Below, one piece after another: positions 1 through 8,373 of a stretch of DNA of 64,000 bases. A program made the translations under genes and the position numbers. The notes under the pieces were generated by a model. That model had not been told where the DNA came from and did not search any database. It worked only from the letters and a program-made list of their open reading frames with translations. The stretch covers positions 310,001 through 374,000 of the forward strand of contig NZ_BBMZ01000002.1 of assembly GCF_000759795.1 (NCBI RefSeq), written 5' to 3'. The stretch's first letter is position 1. Every line of letters starts with the position of its first letter. Source of the stretch: Pseudescherichia vulneris NBRC 102420. GTDB taxonomy: Bacteria; Pseudomonadota; Gammaproteobacteria; Enterobacterales; Enterobacteriaceae.

Positions 1-725
1 ACATTGATTGTCGGTACGCGTACGGCAATCGCTTCAAATTTATCGTTAAATTTTGGAAAGAAGCGCGTAATGCCTGCCGCAAGCTTGGTATCAACCGGAA
101 TGATCGACTGGCTGGCAGCTCGCGTACGCCGCAGATCCGGATGGTAAGCGTCAATGACCTGCTGATCGTGCATCGCCGAGTGGATGGTGGTGACCGTCCC
201 GGACTCAATGCCAAAGGCATCATCAAGCAACTTGATAATGGGAATAATGCAGTTGGTGGTGCAGGAGGCGTTAGAGACGATGCAATCGTCCGCACGCAGA
301 TCGTCCTGATTGACGCCGAAGACCACGGTGGCGTCGAGATCGCTGCTGCCCGGATGGGAAAAGAGCACCTTCTTTGCCCCGGCGGCCAGGTGCGCCTCGC
401 CGTGCTGACGGTTGCCGTAGACGCCGGTGCAGTCCAGCACGACATCGACCTCAAGCTCGCGCCAGGGTAGCGCATCAAGGGTTGGCTCGTGTAGGAGACG
501 GATCGCGTCATGGCCGACAAATAGCTGTCCGCCCTCGTGATGAACACGCTGGCTAAAGCGGCCGTGGCTGGTGTCATACTTCAACAGATGCGCAATGCCT
601 GCGTCATCCGCCAGCTCGTTAATGGCCACTACGGCGATCTCCGCCCGGCGTCCGGATTCATACAAAGCACGAACCACGTTACGCCCGATGCGACCAAAGC
701 CATTTATCGCGATGCGTAGGGTCAT
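1..725 (-). CDS. epd: D-erythrose-4-phosphate dehydrogenase, 3' end cut by window
   Basis: Oxidises erythrose 4-phosphate to 4-phosphoerythronate with NAD, the first step of DXP-dependent pyridoxal phosphate synthesis, in the cytosol. Translating the minus strand from the ATG at 725 gives [20 protein letters not shown], the NAD-binding Rossmann start of the GapA/Epd family, and later the active-site motif SNASCTTNC with the catalytic cysteine. The Epd-type stretch [14 protein letters not shown] separates it from GapA. About 241 of roughly 339 codons are present; the C-terminal part lies outside the window. In E. coli it heads an epd-pgk-fbaA operon, which would continue to the left. Cra and CRP sites upstream fit that operon's known control. 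Confidence 0.97.
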   Translation of the reverse strand, partial: MTLRIAINGFGRIGRNVVRALYESGRRAEIAVVAINELADDAGIAHLLKYDTSHGRFSQRVHHEGGQLFVGHDAIRLLHEPTLDALPWRELEVDVVLDCTGVYGNRQHGEAHLAAGAKKVLFSHPGSSDLDATVVFGVNQDDLRADDCIVSNASCTTNCIIPIIKLLDDAFGIESGTVTTIHSAMHDQQVIDAYHPDLRRTRAASQSIIPVDTKLAAGITRFFPKFNDKFEAIAVRVPTIN

Positions 726-845
726 AAGTCTCCTGCAAAGCTATCCCTGAGTCGATGGCTGACAGAGTAATGCAGCGGCATAGTCAGGGAAACCTCGCCT
801 GTCACAAACTGTGACTAAGTGGTTAAATGTCGAACGGAATTTCGA

Positions 846-860
846 CTGAAACGCTTCAGC
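846..860. promoter_or_regulatory. Candidate Cra (FruR) operator for epd
   Basis: CTGAAACGCTTCAGC contains the palindromic Cra core TGAAACG/CTTCA. It lies 121 bp upstream of the epd start. Cra control of the E. coli epd-pgk operon is established; assignment here is by motif only. Confidence 0.7.
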
Positions 861-917
861 TAGGGTAAGCGAAACGCGGAATAAAGGGAATCTGTCGCCG
901 CGGGGTTAAGCTAGTTA

Positions 918-933
918 TCTGATCTGCGTCACA
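918..933. promoter_or_regulatory. Candidate CRP site upstream of epd
   Basis: TCTGA, six bases, then TCACA: one mismatch from the CRP consensus TGTGA-N6-TCACA. It lies about 190 bp upstream of epd, whose E. coli homologue is CRP-activated. It could also act on the divergent ECF operon. Confidence 0.5.
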
Positions 934-974
934 CTTTACCGCCAACCTACGGCAGAATTATTCCATTGCCGGGA

Positions 975-994
975 TCCGTATTCCTTTATACGGA
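975..994. promoter_or_regulatory. Perfect inverted repeat upstream of ECF operon
   Basis: TCCGTAT and ATACGGA are separated by six bases. The repeat lies 97 bp before the chosen start of the PPC gene. It could be an operator or the base of an RNA hairpin; I recognise no known riboswitch class. Confidence 0.4.
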
Positions 995-1090
995 AAACTG
1001 CCATCGGTCGCGGTCTTTTCCTGATATACATCATTAAAACGAATTGCTGTCGCTCTTATGATCGCTGCCACTTTGGCGTTTACGAGGCCT

Positions 1091-1519
1091 ATGACCATGA
1101 CCCCCGGCACCTCTCCATCCAGCGCGCGTTTCTATGCCCTACGGCTGCTTCCCGGCGATGAGCTGCTCACTGCCCTGCGTGCATTTACCCAGCGTCACGC
1201 AATCCAGGCGGCATGGATTGCTGGCTGCACCGGCAGCCTGACGGACGTGGCGCTGCGCTTCGCCGCCCGTGACGAGACCACTTATCTCCATGGCACCTTC
1301 GAAGCGATCTCCCTTGGCGGCACGCTGGAGCTGGCCGGTGAGCATCTGCACCTCAGCGTGGCCGATGAGAATGGCGTGATGACCGGCGGGCACGTCATGC
1401 CTGGCTGTACGGTTCGCACCACGCTTGAACTGGTGATCGGCGAGCTGGCCACGCTCGCTTTCAGCCGCCAGCCCTGTGCTGCTTCGGGCTATGACGAGCT
1501 GGTTATCAACGCGCGCTAA
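1091..1519 (+). CDS. PPC/DUF296-domain protein, first gene of ECF operon
   Basis: A 142-residue protein that is almost entirely one PPC (plant and prokaryote conserved, DUF296) domain. This fold forms trimers and is fused to AT-hook motifs in plants; prokaryotic versions are stand-alone and their role is poorly known. Visible family marks are the N-terminal ALRLLPGDELL segment, AAWIAGCTGSL, and GGHVMPGCTV with the conserved histidine. I chose the ATG at 1091 because GAGG at 1083-1086 precedes it; an in-frame ATG at 1058 lacks a ribosome site. It ends 24 bp before the S-component gene, so it is probably cotranscribed with the transporter. A regulatory or substrate-related role is inference from position. 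Confidence 0.85.
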   Translation: MTMTPGTSPSSARFYALRLLPGDELLTALRAFTQRHAIQAAWIAGCTGSLTDVALRFAARDETTYLHGTFEAISLGGTLELAGEHLHLSVADENGVMTGGHVMPGCTVRTTLELVIGELATLAFSRQPCAASGYDELVINAR

Positions 1520-1543
1520 TCTTCCTAACTCTACGAGGTCACT

Positions 1544-2122
1544 ATGGCACGTCGCCAACTCGCCAGCCAGACGCTGGCACTGATCGTTATCTCCATCGCC
1601 ATCAATATGATCGGCGGCCAGCTGATTAGCCTGCTGAAGCTGCCGATCTTTCTCGACTCTATCGGCACGCTGATGAGCGCCGTGCTGCTGGGGCCGTTTA
1701 TCGGCATGCTCACCGGCCTGCTGACCAATCTGCTCTGGGGGCTGCTCACCGATCCCATCGCCGCCGCCTTTGCCCCGGTGGCGATGGTGATTGGGCTGGT
1801 AGCCGGTTGGCTGGCCCGACTGGGCTGGTTCCGCACCCTGCCGAAGGTGATCGTCAGCGGCATCGTTATTACGCTCGCGGTCACGGTGGTGGCCGTACCG
1901 CTGCGTACCGCCCTGTTTGGCGGGGTGACCGGCAGCGGAGCCGATCTCTTTGTCGCCTGGATGCACTCCATGGGCCAGGATCTGCTTGAGTCCGTGGCGA
2001 TCACCGTGCTTGGAGCTAACCTGGTGGATAAGATCCTCACGGCGATCGTGGTTTGGATCCTGCTGCGCCAGCTGCCCCTGCGCACCACCCGTCACTTCCC
2101 CACCATGGCCGCCGTGCGTTAA
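1544..2122 (+). CDS. ECF transporter S component (substrate-binding membrane subunit)
   Basis: A 192-residue, very hydrophobic protein with about six predicted membrane helices, for example ALIVISIAINMIGGQL near residues 11-26 and GIVITLAVTVVAVPL near 106-120. The size and helix pattern match S components of energy-coupling-factor transporters, which bind a vitamin or other micronutrient. The three following genes supply the T subunit and two ATPases, so this is a dedicated (group I) system. The substrate cannot be read from sequence. Its neighbours epd and tktA both use erythrose 4-phosphate and connect to vitamin B6 and thiamine chemistry, but that is only suggestive. A ribosome site (GAGG at 1530-1533) precedes the ATG. 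Confidence 0.85.
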   Translation: MARRQLASQTLALIVISIAINMIGGQLISLLKLPIFLDSIGTLMSAVLLGPFIGMLTGLLTNLLWGLLTDPIAAAFAPVAMVIGLVAGWLARLGWFRTLPKVIVSGIVITLAVTVVAVPLRTALFGGVTGSGADLFVAWMHSMGQDLLESVAITVLGANLVDKILTAIVVWILLRQLPLRTTRHFPTMAAVR

Positions 2123-2830
2123 ATGCACCCCTTTACGTCGCTCACGCTGTGGGGGCTCGCCGCATTCTCTACGCTGCTGATGCCCGCAGGCGTGGCGCTC
2201 ACCGCCTGGAGTGCAGCCGCCTTTGCCAGCCTGCTGCTTTTTCGCGCTACCCGCAGGCGGGCGCGCTACGTCGTCTGGCTGATGTTTTCTCTGGGCGCAG
2301 GGCTCTGGCTGGTGCACGGCGGCTGGCTGACCGAATGGCTTAGCGGGCAGCCACGCGATCCTCGGCGCTGGGCGCAGGCCGTTACGCTCTGGCTGCGTAT
2401 TCTGGCGATCGTCTCGACCGCCCAGCTCTGGATGCACTGTGTGCCGGTCCGGCAGTTTATTCGCGCGCTGTTTGCCAGCCGCCTGCCGCCGGGTCTCGCC
2501 TACCTGCTTTCAGGCCCTCTGCTGATCGTCGAGCAGCTTAAGCATCGGCTAGCCAGTATTCATGAAGCCCAGCGTGCCCGGGGCGTGCCGCTGGATGGGC
2601 GCTGGTATCAACGTCTGCGGGCGATCCCGGCCCTGGTACTGCCTCTGACCCAGGGCACGCTTAACGATCTCGCCGTGCGCGGCGCGGCGTTGGATATGCG
2701 GGCCTTTCGCCTGCATCGTACCCGCACCACGCTGTGGGCACCGAAGGACAGCGTCCTTCAACGTGCCGTGCGCTACGGCATGGTGGCGCTGATCGTCGCG
2801 GAGGCTGGCGTATGGCTATGGTTACGTTAG
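2123..2830 (+). CDS. ECF transporter T component
   Basis: This 235-residue transmembrane scaffold couples the S component to the ATPases. The N-terminal half carries several hydrophobic helices. The cytoplasmic half has the family's coupling motif Ala-Arg-Gly (EAQRARGVPLD, about residues 150-160) and a second related segment, ALDMRAFR (about 189-196), which contact the ATPase grooves. The ATG follows directly after the stop codon of the S-component gene with no gap. The 3' end overlaps the first ATPase gene by 19 bp, which implies translational coupling. It belongs to the EcfT/CbiQ family; the substrate specificity resides in the S component. Confidence 0.88.
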   Translation: MHPFTSLTLWGLAAFSTLLMPAGVALTAWSAAAFASLLLFRATRRRARYVVWLMFSLGAGLWLVHGGWLTEWLSGQPRDPRRWAQAVTLWLRILAIVSTAQLWMHCVPVRQFIRALFASRLPPGLAYLLSGPLLIVEQLKHRLASIHEAQRARGVPLDGRWYQRLRAIPALVLPLTQGTLNDLAVRGAALDMRAFRLHRTRTTLWAPKDSVLQRAVRYGMVALIVAEAGVWLWLR

Positions 2831-3495
2831 AGGGATTTTGCTATCAGCCGTTGCACGCCAGCGCCGCGCCGCGAACGTACGATTTTCATTATGCGCGGCC
2901 CGGCATGGTGGCGATTATCGGCGACAACGGCAGCGGAAAAAGCACTCTGGCGCAGCTGATGGCGGGCTGGTATCCGGACTTTCTTCCCGGCACCGTTAAC
3001 GGCGCGGGTAGCCTGCTTGGACAGCCGATCGGCACGCTTTCACTTGCCGCGCAGGCGCAGACCATTCAGCTGGTGCAGCAGTCGCCCTATCTTCAGCTCT
3101 CGGGCTGCACCTTCAGCGTGGAGGAGGAGATTGCCTTTGGGCCGGAGAACCTCTGCCTGAGCGAGGAGGCGATCTTTGCCCGCATTGACGCGGCGCTGAC
3201 CCTGACCGACTGCCAACCGCTGCGCCACCGTCACCCGGCGACGCTCTCCGGCGGGGAGACGCAACGCGTGGTGATTGCCTGCGCGCTGGCAATGCAGCCC
3301 AAAATCCTGCTGCTGGATGAGGCCTTCAGCCGCCTGACGCCCCAGGCCACGCAGCAGATGCTCGAACGCCTCGCCGCCTGGGCTACGGCACAGCAGGCGC
3401 TGATCGTGCTGTTCGAGCGCAGGCTTGAGCCGATGCGTCCTCTCTGCCAGCAGGCCTGGCAGCTCACAACCGAGGGATTAACGCCGCTATGCTGA
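2812..3495 (+). CDS. ECF transporter ATPase 1 (switch histidine replaced)
   Basis: A 227-residue ABC ATPase. Walker A is GDNGSGKST, the Q-loop lies in LVQQSPYLQ, the signature is a canonical LSGGE, and Walker B with the catalytic glutamate is ILLLDEA. The H-loop histidine is missing: the segment reads IVLFERRLE where the partner has LAISHDYDF. The catalytic glutamate is followed by Ala instead of the usual Pro. I chose the ATG at 2812 because a GGAGG precedes it inside the T gene; an in-frame ATG at 2734 would give a long unrelated extension. It overlaps the next ATPase gene by 7 bp. Together with its partner it should form a heterodimer on the T component. Confidence 0.9.
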   Translation: MAMVTLEGFCYQPLHASAAPRTYDFHYARPGMVAIIGDNGSGKSTLAQLMAGWYPDFLPGTVNGAGSLLGQPIGTLSLAAQAQTIQLVQQSPYLQLSGCTFSVEEEIAFGPENLCLSEEAIFARIDAALTLTDCQPLRHRHPATLSGGETQRVVIACALAMQPKILLLDEAFSRLTPQATQQMLERLAAWATAQQALIVLFERRLEPMRPLCQQAWQLTTEGLTPLC

Positions 3496-4154
3496 AAGTA
3501 GAAAACGTCGATTTTCGCTGGCCAAAGGCGGAGCAGCGCTGTCTGCGCGGCGTGTCGCTCCACCTGGCGCCAGGCGAGTTCGTGGCCCTGATTGGCGATA
3601 ACGGCGCGGGTAAATCCACGCTGCTGCGTATTATGGCCGGGCTGCTTGCCCCTGATGCGGGAAGCGTTTCAATCCAAAGCCATGCGCTATCGCGCCTTAA
3701 GGCACAGGAGCGGGCAAGGCTTACCGGCGTGCTGTTTCAGGAGGCGGAAAATCAGATCGTGCAGAGCGAAGTTTTTGCCGAGGTGGCGTATGGCCTGCGG
3801 TTGCAGAAGCTGCCCCAGGATGAGATCCAACGAAGAGTCGAAGAGGCGCTAACGCTGTGCCAGCTTGAGGAGGTAGCCGAGGCGCATCCGCTCGATCTCC
3901 ACGTTGCCCAGCGCCGAATGGTCGCCGTGGCAAGCCTGGAGGCGCTGTCGCCGCCGATGCTGCTGCTTGATGAACCCAGCCGCGATTTTGACGATCGCTG
4001 GCTGGGTATATTCGAAAACTGGCTGGCACTTTGCCGCCAGCGTGGCACCACGGTGCTCGCCATCAGCCATGATTACGATTTTATCCGCCGCAACTTCCCG
4101 CGGATCGTGCGCCTGGCTGACGGCGGCATTGCCGAAGACAATTGCAGTCTGTAA
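3489..4154 (+). CDS. ECF transporter ATPase 2 (degenerate signature motif)
   Basis: A 221-residue ABC ATPase with Walker A GDNGAGKST, Q-loop LFQEAENQ, Walker B LLLDEPSRDF and an intact H-loop histidine (ISHDY). The signature motif is lost: the position of LSGGQ reads LDLHVAQRR. In an ABC heterodimer each ATP is held by one subunit's Walker motifs and the other's signature. The good site is therefore this subunit's Walker A/B and His plus ATPase 1's LSGGE; the other site lacks both a signature and a switch histidine. The last gene of the operon, it converges on tktA across a REP-like hairpin. Confidence 0.9.
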   Translation: MLKVENVDFRWPKAEQRCLRGVSLHLAPGEFVALIGDNGAGKSTLLRIMAGLLAPDAGSVSIQSHALSRLKAQERARLTGVLFQEAENQIVQSEVFAEVAYGLRLQKLPQDEIQRRVEEALTLCQLEEVAEAHPLDLHVAQRRMVAVASLEALSPPMLLLDEPSRDFDDRWLGIFENWLALCRQRGTTVLAISHDYDFIRRNFPRIVRLADGGIAEDNCSL

Positions 4155-4160
4155 CCGCTC

Positions 4161-4193
4161 GTAGGCCCGGCCAGCACAGCGCCGCCGGGCGTT
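4161..4193. repeat. REP-like palindrome between convergent genes
   Basis: GGCCCGGC and GCCGCCGGGC form a GC-rich stem with GTAGGCCCGG at one edge, typical of enterobacterial REP units. It lies between the 3' ends of the ECF operon and tktA and may help terminate or stabilise both transcripts. Confidence 0.6.
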
Positions 4194-4199
4194 AACGGA

Positions 4200-6191
4200 T
4201 TACAGCAGCTCTTTTGCCTTCGCCACCACGTTTTCCACGGTGAAGCCGAACTCTTCGAACAGCTGCTCTGCCGGAGCAGACTCACCGAAGGTGGTCATCC
4301 CGACGATAGCGCCGTTCAGGCCGGTATACTTGAACCAGAAGTCGGCGATACCCGCTTCGATGGCCACGCGCGCCGTAACTGCTTTCGGCAGCACGGACTC
4401 GCGGTACGCCGCATCCTGCTTGTCGAACGCGTCGGTAGACGGCATGGAGACCACGCGCGCCTTCACGCCTTCGGCAGTCAGCTGCTCCCATGCGGCAACA
4501 GCCAGCTCAACTTCAGAACCGGTGGCGATGAAAATCAGCTGCGGCTGACCGTCGCTGTCCTTCAGCACGTAGCCGCCGCGGGCGATGTCGGCCAGCTGCT
4601 GCTCGGTACGCTCCTGCTGAGCCAGGTTCTGACGGGAGAGGATCAGTGCGGTCGGGCCGTCGTGACGCTCTACGCCATACTTCCACGCCACCGCAGATTC
4701 AACCTGGTCACACGGACGCCATGTGCTCATGTTCGGCGTCAGGCGCAGGGAAGCCACCTGCTCTACCGGCTGGTGAGTCGGGCCGTCTTCACCCAGACCG
4801 ATGGAGTCATGGGTATAGACCAGCACCTGACGCTGCTTCATCAGCGCAGCCATACGCACTGCGTTACGGGCATACTCCACAAACATCAGGAAGGTAGAGG
4901 TGTATGGCACGAAACCACCGTGCAGGGCGATACCGTTGGCAATGGCGGTCATGCCGAACTCGCGCACGCCGTAGTGAATGTAGTTTCCTGCTGCATCTTC
5001 GTTGATGGCTTTAGAGCCAGACCAGATGGTCAGGTTAGACGGTGCCAGGTCAGCGGAGCCGCCGAGGAATTCTGGCAGCAGCGGGCCAAAGGCTTCGATG
5101 GCGTTCTGAGACGCTTTACGGCTGGCAATTTTGGACGGGTCAGCCTGCAGCTTAGCGATGAACTCATTCGCTTTCGCGCTAAAGTCAGCTGGCATGTCGC
5201 CTTTCATGCGGCGAGTAAACTCGGCGGCTTCCTGCGGGAAGGCGTTGGCATAGGCAGCGAACTTCTCGTTCCACGCGTTCTCTTTCGCCGTGCCAACTTC
5301 TTTCGCATCCCACTGGGCGTAGATGTCAGACGGAATTTCGAACGGCGCGTGTTTCCAGCCCAGCTGCTCGCGGGTCAGAACGATTTCCGCGTCGCCCAGC
5401 GGTGCGCCGTGGGAGTCGTGGGTACCCGCCTTGTTCGGGGAGCCGAAGCCGATCACGGTTTTACACATCAGCAAGGACGGCTTGTCGGTAACGGACTGGG
5501 CTTCTTCAACGGCGCGTTTGATCGCGTCGGCATCGTGGCCATCTACGCCACGTACGACGTGCCAGCCGTAAGCCTCAAAGCGTGCTGCGGTATCGTCGGT
5601 GAACCAGCCTTCAACGTGGCCGTCGATAGAGATGCCGTTGTCGTCATAGAACGCCACCAGCTTGCCGAGCTTGAGGGTACCGGCCAGGGAGCACACTTCG
5701 TGAGAAATGCCTTCCATCATGCAGCCGTCGCCCATGAACGCGTAGGTGAAGTGGTCAACGATGTCGTGGCCAGGACGGTTGAACTGTGCCGCCAGGGTTT
5801 TCTCGGCAATCGCCATGCCTACGGCGTTGGCAATGCCCTGGCCCAGCGGGCCGGTGGTGGTTTCAACGCCAGCGGTGTAGCCCACTTCCGGGTGGCCCGG
5901 GGTTTTTGAGTGCAGCTGACGGAAGTTCTTCAGCTCCTCAATCGGCAGGTCATAGCCGGAGAGGTGCAGCAGGCTGTAAATCAGCATGGAGCCGTGGCCG
6001 TTGGACAGCACAAAACGGTCGCGGTTGGCCCAGGCTGGGTTAGCCGGGTTGTGGTTCAGGAAATCACGCCACAGGACTTCGGCGATGTCTGCCATACCCA
6101 TCGGGGCACCCGGGTGACCGGATTTGGCTTTCTGTACTGCGTCCATGCTCAGCGCACGAATAGCATTGGCAAGCTCTTTACGTGAGGACAT
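4200..6191 (-). CDS. tktA: Transketolase A
   Basis: A thiamine-diphosphate enzyme of the non-oxidative pentose phosphate pathway, moving two-carbon units between ketose and aldose phosphates; it also makes erythrose 4-phosphate for aromatic amino acid and vitamin B6 synthesis. The 663-residue product matches E. coli TktA in length and sequence. Catalytic His26 lies in SGHPGAPMG, the thiamine-diphosphate/metal motif [13 protein letters not shown] is near residue 154, and [14 protein letters not shown] near 470. The start [14 protein letters not shown] is preceded by GGAG; an in-frame ATG 135 bp upstream gives an unconserved extension. It is transcribed divergently from loiP. Confidence 0.98.
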   Translation of the reverse strand: MSSRKELANAIRALSMDAVQKAKSGHPGAPMGMADIAEVLWRDFLNHNPANPAWANRDRFVLSNGHGSMLIYSLLHLSGYDLPIEELKNFRQLHSKTPGHPEVGYTAGVETTTGPLGQGIANAVGMAIAEKTLAAQFNRPGHDIVDHFTYAFMGDGCMMEGISHEVCSLAGTLKLGKLVAFYDDNGISIDGHVEGWFTDDTAARFEAYGWHVVRGVDGHDADAIKRAVEEAQSVTDKPSLLMCKTVIGFGSPNKAGTHDSHGAPLGDAEIVLTREQLGWKHAPFEIPSDIYAQWDAKEVGTAKENAWNEKFAAYANAFPQEAAEFTRRMKGDMPADFSAKANEFIAKLQADPSKIASRKASQNAIEAFGPLLPEFLGGSADLAPSNLTIWSGSKAINEDAAGNYIHYGVREFGMTAIANGIALHGGFVPYTSTFLMFVEYARNAVRMAALMKQRQVLVYTHDSIGLGEDGPTHQPVEQVASLRLTPNMSTWRPCDQVESAVAWKYGVERHDGPTALILSRQNLAQQERTEQQLADIARGGYVLKDSDGQPQLIFIATGSEVELAVAAWEQLTAEGVKARVVSMPSTDAFDKQDAAYRESVLPKAVTARVAIEAGIADFWFKYTGLNGAIVGMTTFGESAPAEQLFEEFGFTVENVVAKAKELL

Positions 6192-6470
6192 TTTGACTCC
6201 AGATCGGACTGTTAAAGGCCATGCCCGTAGCGACTTGACTACAGCGCAATATGGGCTACGCCGGAAAAAAGTGTCAACAATGTAACCCAAGCGGCTAGCC
6301 ATGTACATGGACCATCCTTTTGCCATTTCAGAAATCTCTGGAAGCCGCTCGCAGGTTGCGCAAACACTCGCCCACGGCTTGCGATTTTCTTTATACTCAG
6401 GGAAGGTTCCCGCCTCCCTGCGTCGGGAAGACCATTAAAATTATCAATATATTGATGCGGAAGATAACCA

Positions 6471-7229
6471 ATGAAAATTCGGCAAGCATTGCTCGCTCTG
6501 GGTGTGGCAGCGGCATTAACCGGCTGTCAGAACATGGATTCAAACGGTTTATTAAGCTCGGGCGCTGAGGCATTCCAGGCCTACTCACTTTCGGATGCAC
6601 AGGTAAAAGCGTTGAGCGACGAATCCTGTAAAGAGCTGGACAGCAAAGCAACGCTTGCGCCTGCTAACAGTCCCTATCGCCAGCGACTGGATAAGATCGC
6701 CTCTGCGCTGGGCGACAACATCAACGGCCAGGCGGTAAATTACAACGTCTATATCACCAAAGACGTTAACGCCTTTGCGATGGCCAACGGTTGTATCCGC
6801 GTCTACAGCGGACTGATGGATATGATGAATGACAACGAGGTCGAAGCGGTGATCGGCCACGAAATGGGCCACGTTGCGCTCGGCCACGTGAAGCGCGGTA
6901 TGCAGGTTGCCTTGGGCACCAACGCCGTACGCGTTGCCGCCGCCTCGGCGGGTGGCGTAGTGGGTAGCCTCTCCCAGTCGCAGCTCGGCGATCTTGGCGA
7001 GAAGCTGGTGAACGCACAGTTCTCCCAGCGCCAGGAGGCAGAAGCGGATGACTACTCCTACGATCTGCTGCGCAAACGCGGCATCAATCCGTCAGGCTTA
7101 GCCACCAGCTTCGAGAAGCTGGCCCAGCAGGAAGCGGGCCGTCAAAGCACAATGTTTGACGATCACCCGGCTTCCGAAGCCCGTGCACAGCACATTCGCG
7201 AACGTATGGAAGCAGACGGAATTAAGTAA
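6471..7229 (+). CDS. loiP: Outer-membrane lipoprotein zinc metalloprotease LoiP
   Basis: A 252-residue M48-family protease. The N-terminus is a lipoprotein signal with lipobox LTGC, so Cys19 is the lipidated residue. The zinc motif is HEMGH (His130, Glu131, His134), with the probable third ligand Glu191 in RQEAEADDYS. E. coli LoiP (YggG) is an outer-membrane protease that interacts with Era and cleaves Phe-Phe bonds, and its level rises at low osmolarity. A -10-like TATACT lies at 6392-6397. It converges on speB across a strong hairpin. Confidence 0.95.
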   Translation: MKIRQALLALGVAAALTGCQNMDSNGLLSSGAEAFQAYSLSDAQVKALSDESCKELDSKATLAPANSPYRQRLDKIASALGDNINGQAVNYNVYITKDVNAFAMANGCIRVYSGLMDMMNDNEVEAVIGHEMGHVALGHVKRGMQVALGTNAVRVAAASAGGVVGSLSQSQLGDLGEKLVNAQFSQRQEAEADDYSYDLLRKRGINPSGLATSFEKLAQQEAGRQSTMFDDHPASEARAQHIRERMEADGIK

Positions 7230-7236
7230 ATCTCAG

Positions 7237-7270
7237 CAGGCCGGGTAGTAGCTTCGCCTTACCCGGCCTG
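7237..7270. terminator. Bidirectional hairpin between loiP and speB
   Basis: CAGGCCGGGTA and TACCCGGCCTG form a perfect 11-bp stem with a 12-base loop. It sits 7 bp after the loiP stop codon and 6 bp before the speB stop codon. It lacks a long T run and is partly REP-like. Confidence 0.65.
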
Positions 7271-7276
7271 AATCAC

Positions 7277-8197
7277 TTACGCTTCTTTCTTAGCAGCCTG
7301 GATGTAGAGCATCTCTAATGCCAGGGTCGCTGCGGCCAGGGCAGTAATGTCCGACTGGTCGTACGCCGGGGCGACTTCCACCAGATCCATCCCTACGATA
7401 TTCAGATCTTTCAGGCCGCGTACCAGCTTAATTGCGCGATCGGAGGTCAAGCCACCAATCACCGGCGTACCGGTACCCGGCGCAAAGGCCGGATCCAGAC
7501 AGTCGATATCAAACGTCAGATAGACCGGCATGTCGCCGACGATCTGCTTCACCTGAGCGATGATGTCGTCAACGGAACGATCGTTGACCTGGCAGGCGTC
7601 GAGCACGGTAAAACCGTTGTCCTTATCAAACTCGGTACGGATCCCGATCTGCACCGAGTGGTTCGGATCGATCAGGCCTTCTTTCGGCGCGGTATAGAAC
7701 ATAGTGCCGTGATCGAACTCGCAGCCGTTGGAGTAGGTGTCGGTGTGCGCATCAAAGTGCACCAGCGCCATCTTGCCGAAGTGTTTGGCGTGCGCGCGCA
7801 GCAGCGGCAGCGTGACAAAGTGGTCGCCGCCAAAAGAGAGCATACGCTTGCCAGCCGCCAGCAGACGCTCGGCGTGAGCCTGCAACTTCTCGCTCATCTC
7901 ACGGGCATCGCCAAAGGCGTAGACCAGGTCACCGCAGTCAACCACGTTCAGGCGCTCGCGCATATCGAAGTCCCACGGGAAGCGGCAGTGCTCCCACGCC
8001 AGGTTGGTAGAAATCTGACGGATAGCGCCCGGGCCCTGACGGCTACCGGAGCGTCCGGACGTCGCCATATCAAACGGCACACCGGTAATAACCCAGTCAG
8101 CATCGCTGTCGTACGGCTGGAAATTCAGCGGCAGGCGTAAAAAACCAAATGCGTTAGATACCAGAGAGTTATCGTATTGATGACCTAAGGTGCTCAT
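7277..8197 (-). CDS. speB: Agmatinase
   Basis: Hydrolyses agmatine, the product of SpeA, to putrescine and urea in the cytosol. The 306-residue protein belongs to the ureohydrolase (arginase) family. Manganese ligands are visible in [11 protein letters not shown] (His126), DAHTDTYS (about 149-156) and DIDCLDP (about 230-236). I chose the ATG at 8197 ([13 protein letters not shown]) because AAAGAGG precedes it and the protein then matches the E. coli length; the reading frame stays open for 49 further codons upstream. In E. coli speB lies directly after speA; here about 6.5 kb separates them. An intrinsic terminator ends only 24 bp before the start (see findings). Confidence 0.97.
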   Translation of the reverse strand: MSTLGHQYDNSLVSNAFGFLRLPLNFQPYDSDADWVITGVPFDMATSGRSGSRQGPGAIRQISTNLAWEHCRFPWDFDMRERLNVVDCGDLVYAFGDAREMSEKLQAHAERLLAAGKRMLSFGGDHFVTLPLLRAHAKHFGKMALVHFDAHTDTYSNGCEFDHGTMFYTAPKEGLIDPNHSVQIGIRTEFDKDNGFTVLDACQVNDRSVDDIIAQVKQIVGDMPVYLTFDIDCLDPAFAPGTGTPVIGGLTSDRAIKLVRGLKDLNIVGMDLVEVAPAYDQSDITALAAATLALEMLYIQAAKKEA

Positions 8198-8221
8198 GGC
8201 TATGACCTCTTTTTCGTCGAT

Positions 8222-8263
8222 AAAAAAACCCCTCCGCGTCGTTAGCCCGACGAGGAAGGGTTT
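8222..8263 (-). terminator. Intrinsic terminator in the speB leader
   Basis: Read on the minus strand, AAACCCTTCCTCGTCG pairs with CGACGCGGAGGGGTT across a 6-base loop with two mismatches, followed directly by seven T residues. It ends 24 bp before the speB start codon and lies downstream of a good promoter (8292-8320), so it sits inside the predicted leader. It could be an attenuator, or end a short RNA or the upstream pectin transcript. Confidence 0.8.
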
Positions 8264-8291
8264 GAATGGGGGGACTGCTTGTCTGGGGCGG

Positions 8292-8320
8292 ATTATCGCC
8301 GTTAATCTGTACCGGTTCAA
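8292..8320 (-). promoter_or_regulatory. Sigma-70 promoter for speB
   Basis: On the minus strand a -35 TTGAAC (8315-8320) and a -10 GATAAT (8292-8297) are separated by exactly 17 bp. The start point would be near 8285, giving a leader of about 88 nt that contains the terminator at 8222-8263. Confidence 0.6.
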
Positions 8321-8373
8321 GTAAGTCCAAAATAATCTGCCCACGCCCCCTGCATTTACGTCTCTATCGACGA

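Larger units (their letters stand above)
726..1090. other. Divergent intergenic region epd / ECF operon
   Basis: This 365 bp stretch has no convincing ORF. It holds a Cra-type operator (846-860), a CRP-type site (918-933) and a perfect 7-bp inverted repeat (975-994). The first two probably serve epd; the inverted repeat is closer to the ECF operon. Confidence 0.6.

Noticed and set aside
726..1090. Known riboswitch (cobalamin, thiamine or FMN type) ahead of the ECF operon
   Set aside because: I looked for the conserved cores expected before vitamin transporters and saw none; only the short inverted repeat at 975-994 stands out.
1139..2437. 432-codon open frame on the minus strand opposite the ECF genes
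   Set aside because: It lies antisense to four well-supported genes, its composition is rich in Gln, His, Arg and Gly without domain-like patterns, and it has no ribosome site. It is a by-product of high GC codon use.
4662..5909. 415-codon open frame on the plus strand inside tktA
   Set aside because: Antisense to a highly conserved enzyme and without any recognisable motif; the same holds for the long frames opposite carB (43,952-45,382), ileS (53,643-55,325) and dnaK (59,773-61,446).
6192..6326. 45-codon N-terminal extension of tktA
   Set aside because: The upstream ATG has no ribosome site, and the extension is absent from E. coli TktA, whereas GGAG precedes the internal start.
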